NCBI GenBank assembly: GCA_913056165.1
Contig: CAJXMD010000021.1
Location: forward strand, 1-36,710
Reading direction: 5' to 3'
DNA from: an uncultured Halieaceae bacterium
GTDB taxonomy: Bacteria > Pseudomonadota > Gammaproteobacteria > Pseudomonadales > Halieaceae
Length of the DNA: 36,710 nucleotides
A program made the translations under genes and the position numbers. The notes beneath the pieces are model-generated. The model worked only from the letters and a program-made list of their open reading frames with translations, made no database searches and was not told the DNA's origin. This document shows positions 17,225 through 25,025 of this stretch, in pieces (the stretch's first letter is position 1; every line of letters begins with the position of its first letter).

Positions 17225-18397
17225 TTAGACCTTGGTTTCCATCTGCTCTGTGAAACTAAAAGCCTCTCGCATTAACGCAGGATCGTTGGCCACGGTCTTG
17301 GCCCAATGGATCCAGTCCTCTTTGGCTTGTCCTGGTTTGGAGTAATACATCAGACGCAGGTTATCGCTAGCCCGTGGTGACGTGTGCTCAATAAAAACAC
17401 GTCGACGATCCCGCTCATAAAATTCAAGCGCTTCATCTGCAGCACCATCGTGCAGAACCCTGCTGAGAAGCTCTACCAAAGCAAAGGCATCGAACATAGC
17501 GCCAGTTAGTCCCAAACCACCGGTCGGGTTAGTCACATGTGCAGAGTCTCCTACCAGCAAAACCCGCCCCTCCCGCATACGATCTGTCACCCTTTGATGC
17601 ATTTGATATGGAGCATACGACTCTAGCTCGAAATCGCTTGTAGGAAGATGATTCTCCATTATCGCGGCTATGCGATCGGGCAGATGCTCCACCGGCAAGG
17701 CAGGGTCCTCCATAAAGGTAACCCGCCAGAAATCTGGATCGGCAAGCTTACAGATGACCGCACCATGCTCATGATCAATCTGCATTGCAATATTCCTAAA
17801 GTCATAAGGGTCGAGATCAACCGTCATATTCATCGCAACATAGCGATGAGGCCATGTGAAGCCGAAGAAGTTAAACCCCAAAACGCTCTTACGCACGAAA
17901 CTACCCGCCCCGTCAGCGCCAACCAAGTAGGCTGCTTCAATTCTTTCCAATCCAGCGTCTGTCTCCACCTCAGCAACGATCTCCGTATCTGATTGCGAAC
18001 AAGAGACAAGTTTCGTTGAGTAGCGAATGTCGACATTTGAGTGCGCGGAAAGATGTTTCTCGAGTACCTGAGAAAGCTGTCCTTGATGTAGATGAAGCGC
18101 ATATGGAATCTCCGCATGCCCATCAAAGCATGACAAATCCCAACGAATAAGCTCCCCGGTAGAAAAGATGCGCCATGCAAAATCCTGCCTGAGTACCCCT
18201 AGGTCGACGCAGTCCTCAAAAATGCCATACCGCTTCAAGTGAGGCAGCACGGGATAGTGATAGGCGACGGCACGAGGGGCATCATTAAAGGTAGAACCTG
18301 CCTCGATGACTGTCACATTCGCCCCCGCCTGAGCCAATCCTAGTGCAGTAAGCAGCCCAGACGGCCCTCCGCCCACAATTACAACATCGGTATTCAT
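17225..18397 (-). CDS. FAD monooxygenase, 6-hydroxy-3-succinoylpyridine 3-monooxygenase-like
   Basis: Class A flavoprotein monooxygenase (390 residues), NAD(P)H dependent, cytoplasmic. The FAD loop GGGPSGLL is at residues 9-16, the DG motif is in VGADGAGSFVRKSVLG, and the second FAD motif is in VLLVGDSAHVTNPTGGLGL. The N-terminal APRAVAYHYPVLPHLKRYG and the NPTGGLGLTGAMFD stretch resemble HspB/VppD, which hydroxylate 6-hydroxy-3-succinoylpyridine at C3 and release 2,5-dihydroxypyridine plus a side-chain acid. It does not resemble NicC, the 6-hydroxynicotinate enzyme, in these motifs. Its place among the 2,5-dihydroxypyridine genes agrees. The exact side chain accepted cannot be read from sequence. 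Confidence 0.78.
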   Translation of the reverse strand: MNTDVVIVGGGPSGLLTALGLAQAGANVTVIEAGSTFNDAPRAVAYHYPVLPHLKRYGIFEDCVDLGVLRQDFAWRIFSTGELIRWDLSCFDGHAEIPYALHLHQGQLSQVLEKHLSAHSNVDIRYSTKLVSCSQSDTEIVAEVETDAGLERIEAAYLVGADGAGSFVRKSVLGFNFFGFTWPHRYVAMNMTVDLDPYDFRNIAMQIDHEHGAVICKLADPDFWRVTFMEDPALPVEHLPDRIAAIMENHLPTSDFELESYAPYQMHQRVTDRMREGRVLLVGDSAHVTNPTGGLGLTGAMFDAFALVELLSRVLHDGAADEALEFYERDRRRVFIEHTSPRASDNLRLMYYSKPGQAKEDWIHWAKTVANDPALMREAFSFTEQMETKV

Positions 18398-18466
18398 AGC
18401 TGTAGTTTTCCTCTTCGCTAGTGTTGTCTGCCCGTGCGGTAGGATCCCCCGGAACTCAGGGCTCTT

Positions 18467-19090
18467 CTATAGCTGCTCCAACCAAGATAAAACGCTGTCG
18501 CAGTCGACGACGTTCGCATACTTCTGATTAATGTCGTAAAGACTTGCTTCATGTGGCGCTACTGCTCGATCTCCAACGCAGTCACTTGGCACTAGCACGC
18601 TTAGTCCACACTGTACGGCATCCACTGCAGTGGCGCGCACACAACCGGACGTGGTAGCTCCGCATACAACAACTGTATCCACCGCTGCGCTGGTCAATAG
18701 ACTCATCAGATTAGTGCCAAAAAAAGCTGATGCCCCGTGCTTAACAACGATTGGGTCGGTTGGCTCAATTCCCGTCCTGGCATCGATTTCAGTCAGGCGC
18801 GTTCCCACCAGAAGGTCCTTCATCCCGCTAGCTTTCTTCAACCAGGTAAGGTGGTCTCGCTCCCATGGCTGATACGCGATGGTCGTATAAATGACGGGGA
18901 TAGTTTTAGCTCGCGCGATATCTGTCAGTGTTCTGGTGCGCAGGATTTGCTCGCTCATATCTGCAGCCGTCGGATAGGTCGTGTCCGTAAATCCGTAGCT
19001 GAAGTCAACCACTAGAATCGCAGGGGACTTCCCAAGTGGGAGGGCATTACCAAAACCAGCTTCCTTGTAGGTGACTTCTTGAGCGTGCAT
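18467..19090 (-). CDS. nicF: Maleamate amidohydrolase (NicF/Ami-like, isochorismatase fold)
   Basis: Cysteine hydrolase of the isochorismatase/N-carbamoylsarcosine amidase family, 207 residues. It should hydrolyse maleamate to maleate and ammonia in the cytoplasm. The catalytic triad is visible: Asp29 in ILVVDFSYGF, Lys117 in VVKHGASAFFGT, and Cys150 in CGATTSGCVRATA. The ATG at 19090 has AAGG upstream; a TTG six codons earlier is possible. It lies between the dioxygenase and the monooxygenase on the same strand. Assignment to maleamate rests mainly on its neighbours, since the family has several substrates. Confidence 0.85.
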   Translation of the reverse strand: MHAQEVTYKEAGFGNALPLGKSPAILVVDFSYGFTDTTYPTAADMSEQILRTRTLTDIARAKTIPVIYTTIAYQPWERDHLTWLKKASGMKDLLVGTRLTEIDARTGIEPTDPIVVKHGASAFFGTNLMSLLTSAAVDTVVVCGATTSGCVRATAVDAVQCGLSVLVPSDCVGDRAVAPHEASLYDINQKYANVVDCDSVLSWLEQL

Positions 19091-19130
19091 AGAGCTAACC
19101 TTGCGCAAATTGCAACCGCCGCTGTGAGTG

Positions 19131-20150
19131 CTAAATCAAATCGCGATGGACGATTCTGCCATCCAAGATTACTGGTTCATCGTCCAGTAGTAGCGAGCAT
19201 GCTCGCAGCGGAATGTCTAGATGGCATGCGGTATCGTTACTTCCACCGAGCTCGTTGTTGGGGCCAGTGGAAAAGAGTACGTTGCCAATAAAACTGCGAG
19301 GCTCCATCCCCATGCCTCCAGGAAAAAGACCCGGCGACATGGCATGCCATTTAGCGTCCGGGTTCATCCCCCAGCCGATATGGCTCATGGCGCGTCCGCG
19401 CTCATCGTTGAACGAGGCCATGTAAGAATTGATCAGGTCTGACTCCAAGCCGCCGCTGATGTCGGTAACGAGCCCGCGATCGATTTTGTACGTGACCGGA
19501 CTTCTAACGTAGGTGTTCTGCGGCAACAAAACATCACCGGGAGCGACAACTATGGTGCCATCTACCCCATCGTCAGAAGCTCCGGTAAATACGAATCCAG
19601 AAGGCCAGTGATCCCAACGGCCAGGCTCATCAGTGCAGGCATACTCTGAAATCGTGGGGTAGGCATTGAGCTGATACACAACATCGGTCCCGTGGCGAGA
19701 GGTAACATGCATCACTTTAGCTGAACTGAGAATGGCAGCTGCAGCCTCTACCTTTTCGCGCAATTCTATACTTGGCGGCATCCTTGCTAAAAGCTCAGGC
19801 GGTTCAACAACAGTAAGGATTCGCGTACCTGCCGCTTGGATCGCCATTTGCTCTGGGGAAAACAAAAGAAAGACGCAGTCGATGAGCATGTCAAACGCCT
19901 TAAGACTCTCTACAACCTCCGGCATGCTCGCCAATGCAGTTTGCCCTACCGCCCAAACCCCAGTCGGAGGCGGGGCGGGTAGCCGTAAATGAACCATACT
20001 GGCACCGAGAACACGGCTAGCGGCCATAAAGGCATTCGCGTAGTCGAGACGGTCGTCTCCCTGCGTGAGCACAACAAGCTGCTCGTCACTTTGAACACCC
20101 GACATGCGAAGTTGGTGGACGCAGATTTCTGTAAAGCTACCTAAATCCAT
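19131..20150 (-). CDS. nicX: 2,5-dihydroxypyridine 5,6-dioxygenase (NicX/Hpo-like)
   Basis: Non-haem Fe(II) extradiol-type dioxygenase related to M29 aminopeptidases, opening the ring of 2,5-dihydroxypyridine to N-formylmaleamate. The 339-residue protein has candidate iron ligands His257 (in MSHIGWGMNP), His310 and Asp312 (in ACHLDIPLR). Their spacing of 53 and 2 residues is the same as that of the NicX ligands as I recall them (His265, His318, Asp320). AAGGAG lies nine bases before the start and overlaps the stop of the upstream deformylase gene, so translation is coupled. This enzyme marks the pathway as a 2,5-dihydroxypyridine route. Confidence 0.92.
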   Translation of the reverse strand: MDLGSFTEICVHQLRMSGVQSDEQLVVLTQGDDRLDYANAFMAASRVLGASMVHLRLPAPPPTGVWAVGQTALASMPEVVESLKAFDMLIDCVFLLFSPEQMAIQAAGTRILTVVEPPELLARMPPSIELREKVEAAAAILSSAKVMHVTSRHGTDVVYQLNAYPTISEYACTDEPGRWDHWPSGFVFTGASDDGVDGTIVVAPGDVLLPQNTYVRSPVTYKIDRGLVTDISGGLESDLINSYMASFNDERGRAMSHIGWGMNPDAKWHAMSPGLFPGGMGMEPRSFIGNVLFSTGPNNELGGSNDTACHLDIPLRACSLLLDDEPVILDGRIVHRDLI

Positions 20151-20156
20151 TTCAGG

Positions 20157-20957
20157 CTACTCCTTGTTCTGTACGAGATGGAACTGACAGCTCTCCACTG
20201 CACTAAGGAAGCCCTCTAGGTTATCCCAGGGAATCATATGCCCCGCTTTCTCGACAACTTTCACGTTAATAGTGGGGTTTAAGGACAGGATCTCCTCAAT
20301 ATCTGTTGTTTCAATCACGGGGGCATCAGCAGCGACCATCAAGCACATGGATGCAGTAATGTCTGGGAGGTCTTTATGGATATCATCAGTATGAAATCCG
20401 TCATATGCCGTTCTGATTGCCTCTAAGTCACATGTGTGTAACCACTCGGCTCGGCATGCAAGTTGGGAATCAGACCAACTGGGGCAATAGTCTTTCATCT
20501 CCTCCGCAGAGCAGCCCCGTTCGGCAAGTCGAATAGAGTCCTCATACCAACTCCACGGCGAGGGATAAGGCCTCCGACCTGGACCACTTACCGGCGGATC
20601 TACCAAAATAAGATCGCCAATAGCGTAGGGAGCTTGCACAGATGCTCGGATGGCGACTCGGGCACCCATGGAATGCCCCAACACCCTAGGCCTGGATAAG
20701 CCAAGCGCCATTACCACCTCGATCACATCCGCTGCGAGCACATCAAGCGAGTAGTCTAGGTCACCTCCTTGCGATAGCCCTCGACCTCTAACATCCAAGA
20801 CATAAACATCGAACCAATCGGACAGTGGATCAGCAATGAAATCCCAGCTTATTGCAGGGGATGTGATGCCAGGAATCACAATTAATGGGGGGCCATTACC
20901 TTCAAAGCGAAGAAGGTGTTGACGGATTCCGTTAGCCTGTAGATTGAATCCAATCAT
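20157..20957 (-). CDS. nicD: N-formylmaleamate deformylase (NicD-like)
   Basis: Alpha/beta hydrolase of 266 residues that removes the formyl group of N-formylmaleamate, giving maleamate and formate. The sequence ANGIRQHLLRFEG, PPVSGPGRRPYPSPWSWY and AEWLHTCDLEAI is strongly NicD-like. Ser96 (GHSMGAR), Asp120 (ILVDPP) and His240 (AGHMIPWD) are spaced 24 and 120 apart, like the triad recalled for P. putida NicD (Ser101, Asp125, His245). It begins 47 bases after maleate isomerase and is followed six bases later by the dioxygenase, so all are in one operon. Confidence 0.94.
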   Translation of the reverse strand: MIGFNLQANGIRQHLLRFEGNGPPLIVIPGITSPAISWDFIADPLSDWFDVYVLDVRGRGLSQGGDLDYSLDVLAADVIEVVMALGLSRPRVLGHSMGARVAIRASVQAPYAIGDLILVDPPVSGPGRRPYPSPWSWYEDSIRLAERGCSAEEMKDYCPSWSDSQLACRAEWLHTCDLEAIRTAYDGFHTDDIHKDLPDITASMCLMVAADAPVIETTDIEEILSLNPTINVKVVEKAGHMIPWDNLEGFLSAVESCQFHLVQNKE

Positions 20958-21004
20958 ATCGAGGTTGGCCTACTGTTCACGAAAAAACCAGTCATGATGA
21001 AATG

Positions 21005-21757
21005 CTAGAAATTTCCGGACAGCAGAGCACCGCCACCCGGCACACTGGTCTCCAAGCCCAATGCTTTGAGCATGCTCCAGGTGGTGGCTATCGCCGCTGT
21101 CACAACCGGCTTGCCGATTCGTGCTTCCACAAGCGAAACAGCAGGCAGAGAAGGCATTTGTACGCAAGCGGACAGAACTATTGCATCCACGTCTTCCAGA
21201 CTGTCGAGGCTACTGGCTATGGCAGGAAGCTTCATTGGATCATGGGCGGCCACTTCCAGATTGTTAGAAATCTCGAGCGCCCTAGATTCAACGACCTGAA
21301 TGCCTTCACCTTGAATGTAGTCGACCACCAACTGAGTTAGCGGCTTCATGTATGGCGCTATTAACGCAATTCTTTTGGCACCAACAGCATGGATAGCATC
21401 TACCAGCGCTCCAGCGGAGGTAACGATTGGTGTGGGGCACCCATTGTCAAGAGTGCGCTGGTGTAAGCGCTGCTGGGAGGAACGGTGATAACCCCGTCCC
21501 ATTGACATAATCGCGACCAAGCAGGCGTAGCCCATCACATCGACTGCAGCATCAGATAGCTCTAACGCACATCGATCGCTATCTGCATCCATCGCCGCCA
21601 GCTCTTCCGCAGTGACCATCTTCATGCGCATTCGCGACGAATGGAACGTAAAACGCTCGGGTGCTATCGACTCTCGCGCCCGCAAAAGTGCAGGTATCTC
21701 GGTCTCCATCGTGACGTTAGAACTGGGGACAATCTGGCCAATCCGAAAGCGCTTCAA
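21005..21757 (-). CDS. nicE: Maleate cis-trans isomerase (NicE-like), first gene of the lower operon
   Basis: Cofactor-free isomerase of the Asp/Glu racemase superfamily converting maleate to fumarate. The 250-residue protein begins RFRIGQIVPSSNVTMETEIP and carries the two catalytic cysteines, Cys79 (MGYACLVA) and Cys198 (LSACVQMPSL), plus the Asn of the SSNVTME segment. Length and motifs fit known maleate isomerases. It is the promoter-proximal gene of the leftward operon, with a half operator about 90 bases upstream. Its product fumarate enters the TCA cycle, completing ring-carbon use. Confidence 0.93.
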   Translation of the reverse strand: MKRFRIGQIVPSSNVTMETEIPALLRARESIAPERFTFHSSRMRMKMVTAEELAAMDADSDRCALELSDAAVDVMGYACLVAIMSMGRGYHRSSQQRLHQRTLDNGCPTPIVTSAGALVDAIHAVGAKRIALIAPYMKPLTQLVVDYIQGEGIQVVESRALEISNNLEVAAHDPMKLPAIASSLDSLEDVDAIVLSACVQMPSLPAVSLVEARIGKPVVTAAIATTWSMLKALGLETSVPGGGALLSGNF

Positions 21758-21847
21758 TCTGTTAACTCTAGCCGGTGAAAAAAATCCAATGCCTCTGCTG
21801 AGGCCACCTTAGTGTGCTCAGCGAGACAGTTAATGTTCAATTGGTAA

Positions 21848-21868
21848 TTGTGATTGTGAATAATTATT
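21848..21868. promoter_or_regulatory. Half-operator upstream of the lower operon
   Basis: On the minus strand AATAATTATTCA (complement of 21857-21868) is identical for 12 bases to the left arm and flank of the site upstream of the molybdenum hydroxylase. The other arm (CAATCACAA) is only weakly conserved. It lies about 90 bases before the maleate isomerase start. Confidence 0.5.
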
Positions 21869-21933
21869 TCTGTCAACATTAAATTTGCAGTTGTAACTGT
21901 TTTTTTCTAAAAGTAGAGGGCCTGATAACCAAT

Positions 21934-21956
21934 TTGAATCTGGTTTCAGATTTGAA
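21934..21956. repeat. Dyad in the divergent promoter region
   Basis: AATCTG-GTTT-CAGATT (21937-21952) is a perfect 6+4+6 dyad. The flanks add a direct repeat ATTTGAA at 21932 and 21950. It sits midway between the maleate isomerase and amine-oxidase operons, so it may bind a second regulator, for example the LysR protein. No T-N11-A box is obvious in it. Confidence 0.5.
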
Positions 21957-21970
21957 GCTGTACTGTGTTT

Positions 21971-21986
21971 TAATTATTCGATATGC
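21971..21986. promoter_or_regulatory. Half-operator upstream of the amine-oxidase operon
   Basis: TAATTATTC (21971-21979) matches the left flank and arm of the operator, followed by GATATGCTAA in which the second arm is degraded. It lies about 70 bases before the first gene of the rightward operon, mirroring the half-site near maleate isomerase. Confidence 0.45.
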
Positions 21987-22052
21987 TAATTTCTTTGATG
22001 TGTACGGTTAGCGCAATGTTTATTTCTTTTGACTACGAAGGGCGAAATAGCA

Positions 22053-23375
22053 ATGTCGACTGACAGAGTCGTGGACGTGGTGGTTCTTGGAGCGGGATTT
22101 GCTGGTATAGCGGCGGCTCGTGGCATCAAAAACGCTGGCTATAAAGTGATCACTCTGGAAGCCCGCGACCGCATCGGGGGAAGAGCCTGGACCTCGGAGC
22201 TGAGCGGCACAAAAATTGAATACGGCGCCACATGGATTCACTGGTTTCAACCATTTGTTTGGCAAGAGTTTTTGCGATCAGGACTTTCTCTGCATGAGGA
22301 TCCATGGTTCCCACCTATCACACTGCACGAGCACGGCAAGGCCCGACCACTCGACTTCGACCATTTTAGAGAGCGATTGAGTATTGGTTGGAACGCGTTC
22401 GCAAAGACGTCATCTGACGGCCACTTGCTGGAGCGTCCATATCAACTTGAGGAACTCGAAGCGGCAGAAGAGCTAGACTCGCTCAGCGTACAGGACGTGA
22501 TAGACCAACTGGATATCGACGATGAGACAAAGCTGCTTCTATCGTCAGAGATTGCCGTACAAATGAACGCGCATCCAAAAGACGTTAGTTATCTCTCCCA
22601 GTTGCGTTGGTGGTCTGCATCTGGCTGGGATGTCGCTCTGATGATTGACTGTCTTGCTAGATACAAAATCGAGTCAGGTATGAGTGACCTCGCTAGCGCT
22701 ATGGCCAGTAACGCCGATTTGGATATCCGACTGCAACATGTTGTGAGCGAGGTTCTACAATCCCCTAATTCAGTAGAGATAAGCACCACTGAAGGCAAGA
22801 AGATTCGGGCGCGCCGAGTCATCTGCGCGCTACCTTTTAACTGTCTTAAAGATTTGAGTTTTACCCCCCCGCTAGCTGCTGAAAAGCACGCTCTCTCGCA
22901 GGAGGAACACGCCGCCAAAGGTATGAAGCTATTGTTCAAAACTGTTGGAGAGCCCGAGGGTCACGCAGTGATTGCCGGACCGGGCGAGAAGCCCATCAAC
23001 CTGCTTAACCCCATCCGGGTCGAGGGAATAGAGCGACTGTATGTTGGATTTGGTACAGACGGCACTGCGTTTGATCCCAACAATCTAGAGGAAGTGAACC
23101 GCGTTCTCGCCGACTTACATCCTGAGTTAGAGGCAACTGATGCTGCTGGGCACGACTGGCATAACGACGAGTTTTCCAGGGGCACATGGCATATGCCAAA
23201 GCCTACTCAGAATATACGAACTCTCCAGGCCTTCGACGCGCCGGAACACAGAGTACACTTTGCGGGAGACTACCTGGGTCGTGGTTGGGCCGGTTTCGTT
23301 GATGGTGCCATAGAGTCAGGTATTCGCACAGCAGACGAGGTCATTGAAGCACTTCGCAAAGATAAACAAACATAG
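22053..23375 (+). CDS. Flavin amine oxidase, cytoplasmic (6-hydroxynicotine oxidase / Pnao-like)
   Basis: FAD-dependent oxidase of the monoamine oxidase family (440 residues) without a signal peptide. The Rossmann loop GAGFAG is at residues 13-18, then ITLEARDRIGGRAWT; the FAD-binding C-terminal motif is HFAGDYLGRGWAGFVDGAIESG. The substrate side has GATWIHWFQPFVW, shared with NicA2-like enzymes. It should oxidise a C-N bond to an imine, as 6-hydroxy-L-nicotine oxidase and pseudooxynicotine amine oxidase do. I start at the ATG at 22053 (AAGGG upstream) rather than a TTG eight codons before. It is the first gene of a six-gene operon. Which intermediate it uses is open. Confidence 0.85.
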   Translation: MSTDRVVDVVVLGAGFAGIAAARGIKNAGYKVITLEARDRIGGRAWTSELSGTKIEYGATWIHWFQPFVWQEFLRSGLSLHEDPWFPPITLHEHGKARPLDFDHFRERLSIGWNAFAKTSSDGHLLERPYQLEELEAAEELDSLSVQDVIDQLDIDDETKLLLSSEIAVQMNAHPKDVSYLSQLRWWSASGWDVALMIDCLARYKIESGMSDLASAMASNADLDIRLQHVVSEVLQSPNSVEISTTEGKKIRARRVICALPFNCLKDLSFTPPLAAEKHALSQEEHAAKGMKLLFKTVGEPEGHAVIAGPGEKPINLLNPIRVEGIERLYVGFGTDGTAFDPNNLEEVNRVLADLHPELEATDAAGHDWHNDEFSRGTWHMPKPTQNIRTLQAFDAPEHRVHFAGDYLGRGWAGFVDGAIESGIRTADEVIEALRKDKQT

Positions 23376-23388
23376 ATTGCTAGGGAAA

Positions 23389-24579
23389 ATGAAGGTGAAT
23401 CGAACGCTCGGGTCGTCCCCTACATTAACGCTGACGCTTGCAGCACTTCTTTATGCATTCTCAATCGTGTTGATTGATATAGCTCCGTTCTTCATTGGGA
23501 TCTACGTAGACTTTCACGGACTGTCGTTGCCACAGGCAGGTTTTGTTCAGACCATCGACCAAGCTGGTGGGGTAATCGGCGCGATTTTCGGTTTCTTCCT
23601 AATGCCCCGTACCTCATGGAGGCAAATCTTAGTTGTCGCATCGCTGATTGCAACCATCGCAAATGCGGCAACGGCAATAGCCGACAACTATACATTTCTA
23701 TTGGCCGTAAGATTCGCCTCCGGTTTCGGTGTCGTTTTGATAACGACTGTTACTGCATGTGTCCTCGCTCAGTCCTTGGCACCTGATCGAATTTTTGGTG
23801 CTGGACTCGCCCTCGCAATGGCTTTATCCGCCGTGGCAGTTTGGCTCTTGGATTGGTTGCGGGAAAGCTTTGGATTCGCTGCGAGCCTTGGATCAGGAGC
23901 GATTTGGCTTGGCGCCGGAATTCTTGTGGCTTTGCTTCTTCCAAAATCACTATCTGGCCCAACAACAGGAGTAGGCTTGGATAACAGTGGACTTGACAGC
24001 AAGAGTCAGCAGCGCACTCCTGCACCTGGCCTAATCGCAATAATCGCGCTCGGTTTGTTCGGCGTCAGCGTAAATGTGATTTATGGCTTTGTAGAAAGAA
24101 TTGGCATTGCCAATGGGCTGGAAGCATCGGGAGTAGCTAATGCTCTGGCCCTAGGATACGTGTTTTCCGCGGTAGGCAGCCTTGTCCCGACGTTATTCGG
24201 CGCAATGGGTGGTCGCATTAAGTGGATCATAGTCACAACGCTATTGTTCATCGGATCACTATATGCCTTGTTTTCTGCCGATACGGTGGCGCTGTACACG
24301 ATCGCGTTTGCGATCTACGCATCTGTTTGGAATATGGGGCTTGCATACTATATGGCACTCATCGCCGAAAATGATCCCGAGCATAAGTACACACGAGCGA
24401 TGTACATCGTCAATGTCGCAGCCCAATCAGCAGGCCCCGGCATAGCAGCTCTAGCGCTCACTGGGGCCCCGCTTAGTGTGATTTTTTTGATTGCTCCCGC
24501 TCCTGCACTCCTTGCGTTGATACTTGTTGTATTACGAAGAATTGGAGTGGAAGGGCATAACGAGCCCGGTGGCGTCTGA
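23389..24579 (+). CDS. MFS transporter
   Basis: A 396-residue major facilitator protein with about 12 hydrophobic helices in two halves and a central polar loop (KSLSGPTTGVGLDNSGLDSK). The N-terminal half has DIAPFFIGIYVDFHG and a loop region GFFLMPRTSWRQ equivalent to the helix 2-3 motif. It begins 13 bases after the amine oxidase stop, with AGGG just before the ATG; an alternative TTG start overlaps the upstream gene. Within this operon it probably moves a pathway intermediate or the substrate across the inner membrane, which fits a design in which two enzymes act in the periplasm. Direction and substrate are unproven. Confidence 0.85.
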   Translation: MKVNRTLGSSPTLTLTLAALLYAFSIVLIDIAPFFIGIYVDFHGLSLPQAGFVQTIDQAGGVIGAIFGFFLMPRTSWRQILVVASLIATIANAATAIADNYTFLLAVRFASGFGVVLITTVTACVLAQSLAPDRIFGAGLALAMALSAVAVWLLDWLRESFGFAASLGSGAIWLGAGILVALLLPKSLSGPTTGVGLDNSGLDSKSQQRTPAPGLIAIIALGLFGVSVNVIYGFVERIGIANGLEASGVANALALGYVFSAVGSLVPTLFGAMGGRIKWIIVTTLLFIGSLYALFSADTVALYTIAFAIYASVWNMGLAYYMALIAENDPEHKYTRAMYIVNVAAQSAGPGIAALALTGAPLSVIFLIAPAPALLALILVVLRRIGVEGHNEPGGV

Positions 24580-24609
24580 ACACAAATATCACTCAAAAAG
24601 GAGATAACC

Positions 24610-25011
24610 ATGCCACGGATTGAACACTTCCATATGGTTCCTCAAATTGAGGAGCAATACTGTTTTTCTATCGCTGTACGATCTGGCGATTACGTCCATA
24701 TTGGAGGCTTAACCGCATCGGATGACCAAGGCAATGAGCTGCACCCCGAAAACGCCGGACTACAAATGCGGAGCATCTATTCCCAACTCTCAAAGGTGCT
24801 GAATCACTTCGGAGGCTCGCCACAAGACGTGGTTAGCGAGGTCATCTACTATACCGTGCCTATGAATGAATATAACGAACAACTGTTTCCATACCGCCAA
24901 GCTTTTTATAAAGGCTGCGAAGCACCCTCCGTTGCAGGTATGCAAGTATTAGGGTTTACCAGTGAAGCCATTAAGGTGGAGTTAACAGCAGTAGCGTACC
25001 TGCCCGTTTAA
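24610..25011 (+). CDS. RidA/YjgF/UK114-family protein
   Basis: A 133-residue member of the Rid family, which form trimers and hydrolyse reactive imines or enamines made by flavin and PLP enzymes. GDYVHIGGLTASDDQGNELHP and AEVIYYT-like strands are typical. The usual active-site segment PARS is replaced by PSVAGMQVLGF, so the catalytic Arg of canonical RidA is absent. This resembles Rid subfamilies linked to catabolic operons. AAGGAG lies before the ATG. Placement between a transporter and three amine oxidases suggests a role in imine hydrolysis or metabolite channelling, but deaminase activity is not guaranteed without the Arg. Confidence 0.85.
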   Translation: MPRIEHFHMVPQIEEQYCFSIAVRSGDYVHIGGLTASDDQGNELHPENAGLQMRSIYSQLSKVLNHFGGSPQDVVSEVIYYTVPMNEYNEQLFPYRQAFYKGCEAPSVAGMQVLGFTSEAIKVELTAVAYLPV

Positions 25012-25025
25012 TCAAAAACACCATC

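Noticed and set aside
17225..18397. Reading the flavin monooxygenase as NicC (6-hydroxynicotinate 3-monooxygenase)
   Set aside because: The N-terminal and second FAD motifs (PRAVAYHYPVL, NPTGGLGLTGAMFD) fit the HspB type, not the NicC type.
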